Source: Neospora caninum Liverpool (lineage: Eukaryota; Apicomplexa; Conoidasida; Eucoccidiorida; Sarcocystidae). Taken from it: a stretch of DNA of 64,000 nt. Each line of letters opens with the position of its first letter. Position 1 is the stretch's first letter. Positions 1-11,002 of this stretch are shown in pieces. The position numbers were made by a program, and so were the translations under genes. The notes below the pieces were generated by a model. That model ran no database searches. It worked only from the letters and a program-made list of their open reading frames with translations, and was not told the DNA's origin. The stretch is from positions 2,314,793 to 2,378,792 of the forward strand of contig NC_018392.1 of NCBI RefSeq assembly GCF_000208865.1. Reading direction: 5' to 3'.

Positions 1-3000
1 TCCATACGTGAATCCATCCCTCGCTCGCCGCTGTGAAGAGCAACTGCCTCTCTGGCGCGAGACACATGGCCTCGATTTTTCGACAAAACGTGAACGCTTG
101 GTGGGCTGCCGCTTGGGCCTCTAGCGACGGAAGGCCGTAGAGACCAGAAAGCGGGGAAAGACCAGTCCTCTCCTGACTTGTGAATCGGAATTCCCCTGAA
201 GCGTCCACACTTCGACTTTCGCCCATTTCCGGCACAGACGGAGTGTCGGGCTTCCCCCTTGCCGTGGATCCCGCGAAAGTCCCCCTGGCGACAGCCGCAA
301 CAACCAGCCGCACACTGAAAGCCTCCTCGGCGTCCTCCCGCAGCCGCGCCTCTCCCTGTCGCTGTCGAGCAGAATTACCAGAGACCGCGGCGGACGGCAT
401 AGAACGAGCTCGGCTGTCGGGGCCCGTGCGCGGGGTCGTCGAGGCGGCAGGATCAGAACAGGAAGGAGAGGAAGAGGCAGGAACTCGTGAACCTCCTAGA
501 GTCGCAGAACGGCTCGGCGAGCAGAGCAGACCGAGACGGTAGACACATATGCTTCCGTCATCGCACCCGAAAAAGAGGAGCCGAAGAGCCTCATCTGCAC
601 TCCCGACATGCGGCGCGCCATCCGCTGCGATTTCTTGGCGAAGAAGCAGCCGACCCGTTGACGCCGAGTGTACGTACACCTGACGGTCGCGAGCTGCGGA
701 CACTAACAGCGTCACGGTCGCGTCCACCTTTTCGGGTACAGGCACCTCAACAGTCAACAGAACAGTCACACTTCCTCTGTGTGACTGGAACGCAGGGAGA
801 GCCGGACCGGCCCCGGGGCCTCGAGCGAGAGGTTGAGTCTTGGAAGACGCAGAGTCCGCTAGTTGCCTCTTTCCAAGCGCATGCACAGCTGCGTTCGACT
901 CTAGCGCTCTCTCGTTCTGGGTGCAGTGCGTTTCTCCTCGCCAGTCACTAGCTTCACTAGCTCTCTTTCCACATTCACTTGTCGTGCTGGACCGCAACAG
1001 GTGAGCGAATCGAGGCGATCCGCAGAGTCCATCGTCGCTGCCTGCGTGGCTTGCTCCGGTCCTGCCCGGATTGTCCCCAGGGTGTCTCTGGACAAATTGG
1101 CAAGGGGGACAGTTTGCCGCTTCCACCGGGGCTCTTGCGCCGCCTGAGACCGAGGCGGAGACAGAGGAGACAGCTGTGCGGCGGCGCGAGCGGGCCCAGG
1201 CGCCCCGCTTCCCCTCCACGTCTTCGTGGCTTCGGTGGAGCGGCTGTGGAAAGCTCGCCGACGGGAGAATTCGGAAAGGGATGCTCGAGGCCGAGAGCGA
1301 CGCCCTTGAAGAGGACCGGCCGCCGCGGCTCCAGGCTCCTCCGCAAGTCGCTGCCCTCTGCTCCCTCCGGACTTCGGGCGCTTCTTGCGGACTCCGTCCC
1401 TGTTGCTCAGAAGCGAGCGATCGCCGCCGGCGTTGCTCCATTGGGTGAGCAGCTGCTGCCGACTCGCCAAAGGCCGGACTTGCAGAAGACGACGAGGGGA
1501 GAGAAAGGGACGAGAGAGAAGACGAATCCTCAGACGAGAGAGACGCGGGAGGGAAAACTGCTCCGCACGTAATGTCGCCATTGGAGAGCCCGATAAAGAG
1601 GAGATGCAAAGAAGAAGAAAAGAAACAGCAAGACGCTCGCCCAGGAAGGTAGCCTGCACGTTCCTGCCGGAACTCGTGAAACTCACGAAGAAGACTCTGC
1701 TGTTTAGGATAGAGAAGCGACCAGGGAGACGCCGCGGCGTTTGAAGTCGAACTGGTAAGCATGGGGGATCGCGATGACCGCGTGCCCCTAGAGTCGTCGC
1801 CAGCAGCCGGTGAAGAAAAGGAAGTCGAGAGAGGGGAAGACACAGGCGGGAAGCGTGAAGAAGCTGGAGACGTCGCGGGTCCATGCTGCATGCACAGGTT
1901 GCTTGTCTCCTCGCCAACGGCGCAGTCTTTTGAGCCGCCTCTGTCCGACATCACAGAGGGTGGTGTAGGCGCCAAGCAGGCGTTCTCGCTCCACGGCTGC
2001 GTCGCGTGCTTCCCACGATCGGCCTTGCTAGCGCCCGGCCTCGGAGACAAGGGCTGATCGACAAGGCGTTCGCACCTCTCTCCCTGACGTGTACACCCGG
2101 CGGCAAAGCTCGCGACGTCTTTAACATCCAGCTCACTGGAGACGCTCGTTCCTTCGCTGCTGCTCTCTTCGTCCGGCTCCACCCAGCGGCCGAGCCCCTG
2201 CCGGGAGTCTCCGCTTCCCTGGTCTCCTGTGTCGCGCGGAGAAGAGAGAGAAGGGAGAGCGGGCGAGAGACCCAGCGGGAACTGATTCCCAGGAAACAGG
2301 GAGGGACTGAAGGTGGCGCTCACCAGCGAAGAACGTTTGAAGAGACGGGCATCGGACGCTCTGAAGAGCAGTTTCTTTCCAGCTGCATTCGCAGACTGTC
2401 TCTCCCTGTCTCCACAGGCCCAGCGGATGTCTCCGACCGCGGTCGCGCCCATCAGTTGCTCTTGCAGCCGCAAGGGAGAGAGCGTCGTGGAGGTCTGGCG
2501 CTGAAGGCCGCTGAGAACTCGCGCGAAGAAAGAAGGCGCCGTTCGGTGCAAAAGGAAAACGAACAGAAACGCTGGCACAGAAAATTCTCTATTTCCGTTC
2601 GCTTCTTCTCGACACAGAGAGAAACCGTCACGGCTCCCTTCGGCTTCCCCATGGCCTCTCTCCTCACCGCGCGCGCCGAAGATCCTGCTTGTCAAAATTC
2701 TGTCACTGTCCCCTGGGAACCGGCGAAAAGGGGACAGCCTGGCAAGGACCCCACACGTCGCGCGTCGCGCCCCGTCGCGGAACTGGGCAAGCAGCATGGG
2801 CCGCAGAGGGTGCAAAGAGACAAGGCGCGAAGCGCAGACAGGACAGAATGTGCCGTGGCTGCGCGAAGGTGTCTCCGTTTGATGAGGCAGAATGAGACCG
2901 AAAAACGCCAGGACTTGCGGATCGCCCATGATATCGGGACGCTTCAAAAGCGCGGAGACATACTTCGCGAGCTGGAGCTGCCTCTGCTGAACCAACTGAA

Positions 3001-4912
3001 AGGCCAACCGACTGCTGCTTGTGCTCCATCGTCTCTGCGGCGGCGCCGTCGCTGGAGGGGGGAACAAGGAAAACAGTGGAAGAGAAGAAAGAGAAGAAAG
3101 AGAAGAAGACAAAGAAGAAGACGAAGACAAAGAGGAAGACGAAGAAGACGAAGAATGGAAACGTCTCTCCAGCGACGGCTCGGGTGGTCTGGCGGGGGGG
3201 ACGTGTTCTCTGGTTCCAGAGCACGGAGGCCCCGTCCGGGAGCTCCCGGGCGGAGCGCCCCACTGAAGGTGAGGGGTGAGAAGAGGCAGGAGAGGGAGTT
3301 TCGGAGGAAGAGGCGGAACCCGGGGATAGATAGAACTCAAGTATTCATGGAGAGCCGCGAATGCTCTGTAGCGCCGCCGTACTACAAGAGGCGGAGGGTG
3401 CACTCTCGTGCTCTCACCACGTGGAAAGCCACAGTCACCCGCGTCCACTCGTCCAGGATCCTTTTCGCCTTCTCCCTCCCTGCCCGCCGTCGTATCCAAG
3501 CGCTTCACCCCCGTGCCAGAAAAACAGGAGACTCCCTCTTCTCTCGGACCTTCTTCCTCGTTCTGTCTCTGGCCCGTGTTCTTTCGACCGGGGGCGCCTC
3601 CATGGGCTGCGGGCCTGTCTCCGTCGCCACACGCTTCCCACCCCACACCGGGCGCAGTCTGGCTCTGTGTGTCGTTTCTCGGCTTTTGGGTGTCTCCTTC
3701 CGCGTCTTCGTCTTGGGGCGCCTTCGCAGTTCGGCTTTCAGCCGTCGCGCCAGGGAGTCTATGCGTTGCCAGCCTTCTGGCGACTGGAGGAAACGGCAGT
3801 TTGCTCCGGTGTGGAGACGCCAAGCTGTCTGCAGCCAGAGACTCGTGGCGACCCGCACCTCTGGGGGCGTTCTCGCCACTCTCCGCCGCACTGCTTCCTG
3901 CTGCCGTACCAGCTTCTGCGCCGTCGGTGGAGGGCAACATCACGGCCAGTTCCAACTCCTGGTGAAAGATTGCGCACGGATCCGATGGCGAGAGACAGGG
4001 AGTCTCCCGCGCAGGAGACGCGGAAGCCCCAGGACACACGGGCGACGGAGACAGAGAAGGCCCTGAAGGACTGTGGGGTGCCGCCGTCTCCTGCGAGAGC
4101 GCAGGCGTCGAACGGCGCCATGGACGCCAGTGTGGAGACAACCACGACGGATCGGGACGTCCACGAACTCGGCTGTCTCGCTCAAGCTGCGCTCTGGAGC
4201 TGCTGGGCGCCTCGCGGGGCCCCCGGGAACTGCGCAAAGACGCGGAGTGCGCGTGGTTCAGGCGAAAGCAGTACTCGAGGTAGAACTCGCCGTTGCCTCG
4301 ACAGAGCTCAAAATGCACCGCCTCCACGCACAGATCCGTTAGAGGCCCGACGCGCGTCCCCGCGACGGTTGTGGCGATCGGAGCGAAGGCCAATCCAGGC
4401 CGTGCAGGCAGAGAAGACCGACTCGCCGAAGGAGACACGGGAGAAGGCGAAGAACGCGGCGGAGAAGAGGATTCTTTATCTCGTGCTCGCGAAACGGAAG
4501 CGAAGGGAAGCTCTGGCGGAGCCGTGCAGTCGATGGAACGCGCGGAAGCGAGAAACATGTGCTCGTGTTCCTGGAGTTCACCTTGGTGTGTCGACGTGTC
4601 CGCTTCCGTTCCGTCGAAGGAGGCCGAGCAACCTCGAGGCCTACCAGGGGCCTCTCCGGTCCTGTCCCCTTCCCATCGCGAGGCCAGGAGGGCGGAGACA
4701 CTTTGATCTGGAACAGTGCCTGCACATGGCAGCTTCTCTCTCGCAAGAACGCCGACACGCGAGGTGGTCATCAGTCCGTCGCCATCGTTCTCTTCCTCTG
4801 GTGCACAGGGTGTCTCCTGTCCGTCTGTGGTACCCACCCCACACCTGCCGGTCTCCGTCCCGTTCAGCGTTTGCCGCCTCTGCAGTCTCCCTTGCATTCC
4901 TCCCCCCACCAT
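1..4912 (-). CDS. PX-domain and WD40-repeat protein, 5' part of one long exon (C-terminus off the left edge)
   Basis: One minus-strand frame has no stop from 5098 down to base 2; the first ATG below the in-frame stop at 5099-5101 is at 4912, giving at least 1,637 codons in one exon. The PX phosphoinositide-binding domain is split by insertions. Its first strands lie near residues 191-215 (VEAVHFELCRGNG, then EFYLEYCFRLN). The basic RRRYRAF signature and LPPK lie near 510-540. The helical end (LVQQRQLQLAKYVSALL to VLAFFGL) lies near 636-671. WD40-like blades follow: LHLLFIGLSNGDI near 1105, LLFFGCDDGSICVYRLG near 1450, and CLAPERQLLFTAASEGWIHVW at the edge. A Ser run near residue 590-612 explains the purine-rich plus strand at 3079-3155. 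From the family, PX domains bind PI3P on endosomal membranes and a propeller scaffolds partners, so an endosomal trafficking role is inferred. An upstream exon or a later ATG is possible. TGAGACG at 5130-5136 resembles the coccidian WGAGACG promoter motif. Confidence 0.82.
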   Translation of the reverse strand, partial: MVGGGMQGRLQRRQTLNGTETGRCGVGTTDGQETPCAPEEENDGDGLMTTSRVGVLAREKLPCAGTVPDQSVSALLASRWEGDRTGEAPGRPRGCSASFDGTEADTSTHQGELQEHEHMFLASARSIDCTAPPELPFASVSRARDKESSSPPRSSPSPVSPSASRSSLPARPGLAFAPIATTVAGTRVGPLTDLCVEAVHFELCRGNGEFYLEYCFRLNHAHSASLRSSRGPREAPSSSRAQLERDSRVRGRPDPSWLSPHWRPWRRSTPALSQETAAPHSPSGPSLSPSPVCPGASASPARETPCLSPSDPCAIFHQELELAVMLPSTDGAEAGTAAGSSAAESGENAPRGAGRHESLAADSLASPHRSKLPFPPVARRLATHRLPGATAESRTAKAPQDEDAEGDTQKPRNDTQSQTAPGVGWEACGDGDRPAAHGGAPGRKNTGQRQNEEEGPREEGVSCFSGTGVKRLDTTAGREGEGEKDPGRVDAGDCGFPRGESTRVHPPPLVVRRRYRAFAALHEYLSSIYPRVPPLPPKLPLLPLLTPHLQWGAPPGSSRTGPPCSGTREHVPPARPPEPSLERRFHSSSSSSSSLSSSSSLSSSLSSLSSLPLFSLFPPPATAPPQRRWSTSSSRLAFQLVQQRQLQLAKYVSALLKRPDIMGDPQVLAFFGLILPHQTETPSRSHGTFCPVCASRLVSLHPLRPMLLAQFRDGARRATCGVLARLSPFRRFPGDSDRILTSRIFGARGEERGHGEAEGSRDGFSLCREEANGNREFSVPAFLFVFLLHRTAPSFFARVLSGLQRQTSTTLSPLRLQEQLMGATAVGDIRWACGDRERQSANAAGKKLLFRASDARLFKRSSLVSATFSPSLFPGNQFPLGLSPALPSLSSPRDTGDQGSGDSRQGLGRWVEPDEESSSEGTSVSSELDVKDVASFAAGCTRQGERCERLVDQPLSPRPGASKADRGKHATQPWSENACLAPTPPSVMSDRGGSKDCAVGEETSNLCMQHGPATSPASSRFPPVSSPLSTSFSSPAAGDDSRGTRSSRSPMLTSSTSNAAASPWSLLYPKQQSLLREFHEFRQERAGYLPGRASCCFFSSSLHLLFIGLSNGDITCGAVFPPASLSSEDSSSLSSLSLPSSSSASPAFGESAAAAHPMEQRRRRSLASEQQGRSPQEAPEVRREQRAATCGGAWSRGGRSSSRASLSASSIPFRILPSASFPQPLHRSHEDVEGKRGAWARSRRRTAVSSVSASVSGGARAPVEAANCPPCQFVQRHPGDNPGRTGASHAGSDDGLCGSPRFAHLLRSSTTSECGKRASEASDWRGETHCTQNERALESNAAVHALGKRQLADSASSKTQPLARGPGAGPALPAFQSHRGSVTVLLTVEVPVPEKVDATVTLLVSAARDRQVYVHSASTGRLLLRQEIAADGAPHVGSADEALRLLFFGCDDGSICVYRLGLLCSPSRSATLGGSRVPASSSPSCSDPAASTTPRTGPDSRARSMPSAAVSGNSARQRQGEARLREDAEEAFSVRLVVAAVARGTFAGSTARGKPDTPSVPEMGESRSVDASGEFRFTSQERTGLSPLSGLYGLPSLEAQAAAHQAFTFCRKIEAMCLAPERQLLFTAASEGWIHVW

Positions 4913-7099
4913 TGGCGCTACAAGAGGCCGAGTCAGCAGTGCATGCGCCTCCAAAGGCTTCGAGTCTCCGAGGGTCCCTGGCAGGCGTCCAGGTCTGCGT
5001 TTGCCTCGCAACCTCTTCCCGGCCGGAATCTGCGCTCCCGCATCGTTAGAGGGCAACACACGAACCTTCCTCGCCTCCCAGTCTTCCCCTCCGTTCACTC
5101 AGACCGACGATTTGATTATCGTGCCGAGTTGAGACGGGATGCCTACATCTCTGTTGCACACTTGAGGGGGCCAGAGAGAGAGAGAGAAGCACGGAGGCTG
5201 CGAGAGAGAGAGAGAGGACAGCAAGAGAGGGAGAATGGATGCTGAGAATTCGCGAGGACGACGGTTTTGGAAGGGAGCGCAAGACGAACAAGGCTAGTGA
5301 GGAGGCGTGCCTGCTTGGAAGGGAGTGGCAGACGGGAGGTTTGGTGAAAAAGCTGGAGGTTGAGCGGTGGTGCATTTCAGTCCCCAAGGCCGAGAGCCCT
5401 GGATTCAATACGCAGAGAATACTGATTCTGTCACTAAGAATCCCAATACATTGCACCACACGAGAGATACAACCGACACGTGGAAAAGCCTTGACGGCGT
5501 TTCTGGACAAAATGCCTGAGAACCGCGGCGGAGGGTTGACAGAAACAGCTGGTGGTGTCGCCCTACTTCCGAGAAGACCATCTGAACGGGAGCGAGACAA
5601 CCGAGCAGAACGGAGCAACACCAGAACGGTATGGAGAGAGGCGCGGGCGCACCGGGTAAAAGGAGACAGAAAAGAGACGAACACAACGAAAAAAGGAATA
5701 GATCAATACTCGAACGTACGGATAGATACACATTTACAGGGAGAGATGGGCGCACACAAGAAACGAAGCACGTATACACTCACACACGTACACTTACAAA
5801 GATGCAGATGCATCCACCTGTATCTCTTTTTTCAGAAAAGACGCATACATTATATATAGATATATAAATATTGTATAGATAGGTGAGGAACTCCTCTGCA
5901 TGAGCGGAAGACTTTTGGATGTGGTACACAGGTGCCAGGAGTTGGCCCGAGAAACGCCAATGACCCGGCAGATCAGCCGTCTTTTTCGTAATGAAAACAA
6001 GAACAGGGAAAAAGACGAACAATAGAGAAGGAGAGCCGAAGCAATGTTTGCGCTTCGTCCGCTTCATGAGCGGCGGCACGGACAGGCGTTCAAAGAATCG
6101 GAGCACTCATTTTCCAGAGTCTCTCGTCCGCGTTTTTCGCGCTTCTCGCACATCTTTTTGATTTTTTCGGCGGGCTTTTTATCGCTCGCAAGGTGTCCCG
6201 ACACGCCTCAGAGCCTTGTGGAAGAAAGCAGAGTTTCTGGAAAGGCAAAGCGGTTCGACAGAGCCTCTATCGAGTCGTTCAGAGCCGTCTGCGGTGACTC
6301 AGCGCAGTCCTGCAAACGCCGGAAAAAGCACAGTAGGCGGCGGATCCCCGCGTGGTGGCCATGCACATGCACCCGCACAGCTTGGAGAGCCAGGATTCTG
6401 TCGTTGACTTTGCGCGTTTTCTTTAAAAGGAAAGGAAACACTCACTTTGGCATCTCGCAGTTTTCTGAGTGACGCGGAAACGAGGAAGAAGTGGTCCTTC
6501 CGCTTCGTTCGCTCCGCTGTCTGGTGCCCTCAAAACCCGCCGTTCCTCAGCGGCGGTGTGTCTGCAGAGATCTCCGTTTTTCGCTTTTCCTTCTCTCTTC
6601 TGTTCAACCGCCCTTTCCTCTCTCGACAGAATCCTGTGGCGGAAGGTGCTGGCAAACCGGCGGGGAGTCGCGTTTTTCCCGTGTGCTCTGACAGCCGACC
6701 GCCGCTCGAGTGTATGTACACCCGCGCTCGAGGGGACCGAGAGCAAGCAGGGAAAAACGGAAAGGAGAGAAGAAGTTATCCCGAATGCGAAGAGGAAAGA
6801 GACCGCGGAGCAGGAAGGCGCCAAACACACAACCAAAGAACGCGAGAGGGGCGTTTTTTCTCCGAGTCTGCGGGGTCGGCGAAAAGAGTGGCGGGGAGTC
6901 GCCGGAGCGGGGGCCACACCACGAACGAAGGCGGAGAGAGAACGGAAAGACTCGCAGGAAATGCGGAAAAGAACCTGGCACCGGAGCAGCAGGGGACAGG
7001 AGTCTGACAGTCGAAAGCGATACAGAGGCTCGCGCGAAAAATTTGTGAGGGGCGCGGCGAAAACCCTAGACAGAAAGGGAGAGATGCTGTTTGAACGCC
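4913..7099. other. Divergent intergenic region between PX-WD40 gene and TMEM42-like gene
   Basis: No convincing coding frame is seen. It should hold the 5' untranslated regions and promoters of both flanking genes. GA-rich repeats lie at 5172-5217, a copy of TGAGACG at 5130-5136, and a short TA-rich stretch near 5850-5870. Open frames here have mixed composition and no recognisable motif. Confidence 0.5.
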
Positions 7100-8194
7100 A
7101 TGGAAGAAGGACAGAGCACCAAGAAGCGTCTCTCTGAACATCATTCGAACGAACAAGGTCTTCACTTTGGCCACTCGACGATTTCTCGGGTGTCTGCTTC
7201 GCGTCGAAGCGTCAGTTCTGCGTGCACACTCTTCCCCCGCTCTTCACCGGAATTGGAGAGAACGTCGGCGTCGCCTGCCAGCCCCAAAAAACTCCCATTG
7301 TCTTCCTCTGCAGCTTCTCGGCAAAGTCGACCGCCCTCTCTTCGTCTCCTGTGCTTCGTTTTCTGCTGCGGGCTCTTTGCGGCGCTGTCGTCTGTTCTGG
7401 GGAAACTCGCCCTCGACTTCCACGCCCAGGCGCCGCTCTCGCGCGCGTCTCTCATCGTCGTGGATCTGTTTTCTTCTCTCTCGCGGGGCCCGACTTCAAC
7501 GATTTGTCTCTCGCAAGACCGAGCCGCCGCAGAGCTGGACTTCAAAGCGCCGAACCGCAGGGAAGACAACAAAGGGCGTCCTCCCGAACGCGCGGCAGAG
7601 CCGCTGTCTGATGTCTCCTTTGGGGACGAAAAACCCCACACACATGCTTGCAGCCAGTCGCTCGAACAAGACGCGCCTTCCGTATCCCTGCCTTCTTCTC
7701 TCCTGTCGCTCCTTCAAGCAGTTGGAACCAACTGCGTGCACGGCAGTTGCGTGGCCGGAGCCGCGGATCGAAGCTTCGTAGAGAGCGACGAGACGCTCGG
7801 TTTGCCTTCCCTGTATTCGCATTCTTTCTTTGCTTCGCTCTTCGCTTCGCCCTGTGAAGGCGCGGTTCGTCTCCCCTGCGGCCTTCTGCTCCTTCTGGCG
7901 AGCCTGCGAGCAGGGGCCTTGCTGCTGATGGTCTTGTCGAACACTCTGCTACTCCACTGTCAGTTCCAAGCCTTGTTTGAAGCGTCGACTGCGTTTGTAC
8001 CCTCAGTCTTGACCTTTGTTTTCAACTTTCTGCTCTCTGGCCTCTTCTCGCTCCTCGTCTTTCAAGAGGCGGTCTCCGCGCGCTGGCTGGCAGGCGCAGG
8101 GGCGATGCTCACAGGCGTGGGCCTCTTGATGAGTGGAGACAAAGGACGGAGACAGGCGCCAAGAGACCAAGGGGCGAGCAAGAAAGTAGCTTAA
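7100..8194 (+). CDS. TMEM42/EamA-like multi-pass membrane protein
   Basis: Single exon of 364 residues. The first true ATG in frame is at 7100; the frame extends nine bases upstream only through a TTG codon. Residues 1-80 are a Ser/Arg-rich cytosolic-looking leader. A first hydrophobic helix covers about 81-104 and contains SSVLGKLAL, which matches the start of the TMEM42 family. A polar Ser-rich loop of about 150 residues follows. The C-terminal block at about 260-344 has three or four helices: an Arg-Ala-Gly-rich segment ending in LSNTLLLHCQ, an Ala/Ser/Val helix, FNFLLSGLFSLLVFQE, and a Gly-rich last helix WLAGAGAMLTGVGLLM. This order is that of the drug/metabolite transporter superfamily half-unit found in TMEM42. 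The long loop is unusual, because family members are normally about 150 residues. Substrate and membrane are unknown. Confidence 0.72.
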   Translation: MEEGQSTKKRLSEHHSNEQGLHFGHSTISRVSASRRSVSSACTLFPRSSPELERTSASPASPKKLPLSSSAASRQSRPPSLRLLCFVFCCGLFAALSSVLGKLALDFHAQAPLSRASLIVVDLFSSLSRGPTSTICLSQDRAAAELDFKAPNRREDNKGRPPERAAEPLSDVSFGDEKPHTHACSQSLEQDAPSVSLPSSLLSLLQAVGTNCVHGSCVAGAADRSFVESDETLGLPSLYSHSFFASLFASPCEGAVRLPCGLLLLLASLRAGALLLMVLSNTLLLHCQFQALFEASTAFVPSVLTFVFNFLLSGLFSLLVFQEAVSARWLAGAGAMLTGVGLLMSGDKGRRQAPRDQGASKKVA

Positions 8195-8573
8195 GGTGCG
8201 TTGTCGCATTTGCGCCGGGGGCTCTGTCGCGGAAAAACGAACCGCGCGGTTCAACCCGAGCGAGGGAACGGCGCACGACAGAGGAGCGAGGGACCAGGAC
8301 GGTATGAAGGACGTGCCGAAACTCCTGATCTGCGTAAACGGAGAGGAGTCAAATAGGTACACGTTGATTCTTCATCTGTGTCGTCTCCTAATCTCCCTAC
8401 ACATCTAGAGTCGTCTTCGTTACGCTTTTCGACCGTTGATGTACAGGATACCGAGTCTAACATGAATTTCCTGAGTTAAAAGGGGTGGACACTCTCGCGT
8501 TCCTCTTGTCTCTCTGATTCGCATCCAGCGCTCCTGCCTCTTTGTTCAGCGGACATTGCCTTTTTCTTCCACG
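8195..8573. other. Short intergenic region between tandem plus-strand genes
   Basis: About 380 bases separate the TMEM42-like stop from the TPR gene ATG. Nothing else is seen. It must contain the 3' end of one transcript and the promoter of the next. Confidence 0.5.
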
Positions 8574-11002
8574 ATGACGCACCTCGACCGGAGTGAGGAG
8601 TTAGGCGCGGCGGAGGCTGGGAAGAAAGGCGTCGACCGTTCGATGGGTCTGGAAGCTTCGCCCTCCGGGGTGACGGAGACGGCGGGACAGAAAGAGGAAC
8701 AGACAGGTACAGCGTCTGGGAAGTCGTCCCCGTCTTCCTCGCCTCCTGCCGGCGAAGAGTCCCCAGGCTTCACGCCAGAGAAGAAACAGACCGAAGAAGC
8801 GCTCAAAGGAGACTCGCCAGCGGATCTCTCCGAGAGCGAGGGGTGCAATGAGCGCGGCAGTGAGAGCGACGAGGACGGAGATCTAAAAAAGAAGGGTCTT
8901 GCGCTCTTTGAAAAACAGGACTTTGAAGGGGCGATCGACTGCTGGAAGCGCGGGCTCCGCGCGGTGAACTTTGTGCTGTCCAAGGACATCGACGACCCGG
9001 AAAAAACCAAGGAATTCGCGCAAGTAAGAACGCACCCGGAGGAACGCGGCCTCTGACGTAGCACTGTCTCGAATCTCTGAGGTTTCGGGGCGTATATTTG
9101 GGGCGCATATTTGCGCCGGGAATGCGCCGCCCTGTCTCCTCTCTCCTCTCGCCGCGTCCAGTCTCTATACACTGCGGGAGACCGTCGTCGACGGCCGGGG
9201 ATGTTTGACTTGTCATTCCAACTTCCGGGTGGAAGGGGAAGAAGAGAAATGGAAAGGAAGGAGCAAGCTTGCTTTCTGCTACAGTGCGGTGCTTCGTGTC
9301 TCTGCTCCTTCACCCAGTAGCAGGCGGGACGAAACAGACACCCCGTTTTCCCCTACCGCATGCGTGCGAAGCGGCTTCTCGCGCGTCCTATTCTGTCGAT
9401 CCCTTCGGGCTTTTTCTCCACGCTCCAGAGACTCCACACGAAGGCAGCCGCGCCTTTCCCCGTACTCAAGCGTCGGCTTCACGCTTGGATGTCTGCGTGT
9501 GCTAGCGTATCCGCACATACGCTCATGCGCTGTACGTACACGAGTGAAGGTGTTCGGCGATGGTGCTGTGCCGTGCATTTCCCGTGTTCCCCACATGGTT
9601 CTCTCTGCTTGTCCTCAGATGAAAATGTCTTACCTTTTGAACTTGTCTCTCGGCTCTCTGAAGGCGGGCCAGTTTGGGCCGTGCGTCCATTACTGCGATG
9701 ACGTACTCGATACCGATCCCTTCCACCTAAAGGCACTGTTTCGCAAAGCCCAGGTAAAGGCCCGTGCCTATCCCGACTCTCTTCGCGAAGTCCCACTCTA
9801 CGATTTTTCAGCCCGCTCTCACCCCGCGAGTACAGGCTCAAACGTGCCGGAACTTGTTCACTCATTCTCGGTTCTCCGGATAGTTCTGTCCAGATTACCA
9901 CTACATCAACGTATGTATATGCATATATATAGGTGCATTGGGACCTGTATACGTTTTGGTGCTGCGGAGAGGCTTTTTCTGAATCTGTGAGATCCGCTTT
10001 TGCCGCTGGCAACCGGCGCGTTGCAAGTCTTCGATCTGTGCGTTTGGCGGTCCCTGTTTCGTTTGCGTTCCCGAAAGCCGGTTCTGTCCCCGGTCGGTGT
10101 GCATGTGTGCAGGCTCTGCACAACCTCGGTCGTTTGGAAGACTCGCTGGCAATGGTGGAGAGTCTGCTGGAGGCGCATCCGAACAATCCCGCGGCGCTGG
10201 CTCTGGAGCAGAAGCTCAAGCGTGAATTGCATGCGTACCGGAAGAAGGAGCGACAGATGGCCAGAACGATGCTGGAGCACATCGACGCAGATCCGCGTTC
10301 CGCTGCGAGTGCTACTCAGGCCCCGGACGGTGAAACCTCGGGCTTCCTCAGTCGGATGAAGGCGGCATTGGGCTTTTCCAAAGAGTCCGCTCGCGCGGAT
10401 TTCGGGCGGCTCCAAGCTGCCGAAGGATCCCGTTCGTCCCCGCCGTCCTTCCCGTTTTCGCCTCCCTTCGCTTTCCCGCCCAACGCGTCTCCCGACGCCC
10501 GTCAGTTCGGAGCTGGCGGACAGGGCAACAATCCGCTGGCGTCGCTTTTCGGGAGTCCGCCGCACTTTGGTGCCCCGGGGCATCCAGACGCCCAGCGCCT
10601 CTCGCAGGATATGCGCGACCTGCAGCGGCTGATGGAGCTGAATCAGCGCCTGATGGAGAGTGGGGACGACGCGGGATTCTTCGAAAAGGTGCGCCTAGCG
10701 TGGGCTTTCTGCTGCTTCGCGGGCCGCGCCCTACTCCAGCGCACCTGGGACGCGTGCAAACGGAGGTGCCGAGACAGCTGCAGCCGACGGAAACTGCCTC
10801 CGCAGCCGTACTACACAGTGTCGCCTCTCAGGCAGGCCGCCGGAACTCCGGGCAGCCAGGAAGCGCCGGAGGCTTTCCAGGACCGAACGGGCCGGGGGAA
10901 GCCAGACAACGGATTCAGTTCGTTTGCTGCATGCGCAGGCCGAGAAACCGGGCCTCAAGTTCCGCGGTTCGAGGAGGTGGACGAAGGAACGGGAGTGTGT
11001 GA
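8574..11002 (+). CDS. TPR-repeat protein with Hsp90-cochaperone-like clamp (3' end uncertain)
   Basis: Exons 8574-9023, 9619-9753 and 10113-10688 join in phase 0 with consensus ends, giving 387 residues before the last intron. Residues 1-100 are an acidic Ser/Glu-rich leader. Three TPR motifs follow: KKKGLALFEKQDFEGAI near 103-120, YLLNLSLGSLKAGQF in exon 2, and HLKALFRKAQALHNLGR across exons 2/3. The spaced Lys, Asn, Lys and Arg positions are those of the carboxylate clamp that binds the EEVD tail of Hsp90/Hsp70 in FKBP and AIP cochaperones. That binding role is inferred, and no peptidyl-prolyl isomerase domain is visible. A charged helix and a Gly/Pro/Phe-rich linker follow. I end the gene at 11002 by splicing from 10688 into a frame with Gln/Ala then Gly/Pro-rich residues (acceptor near 10775). 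A 51-base retained or spliced segment at 10689-10739 would instead give an end at 11111. Confidence 0.72.

Noticed and set aside
2006..5049. Long plus-strand open frames rich in Arg and Pro
   Set aside because: They are antisense to the minus-strand PX-WD40 frame, which alone has domain motifs. Their composition is that of complementary-strand shadows.
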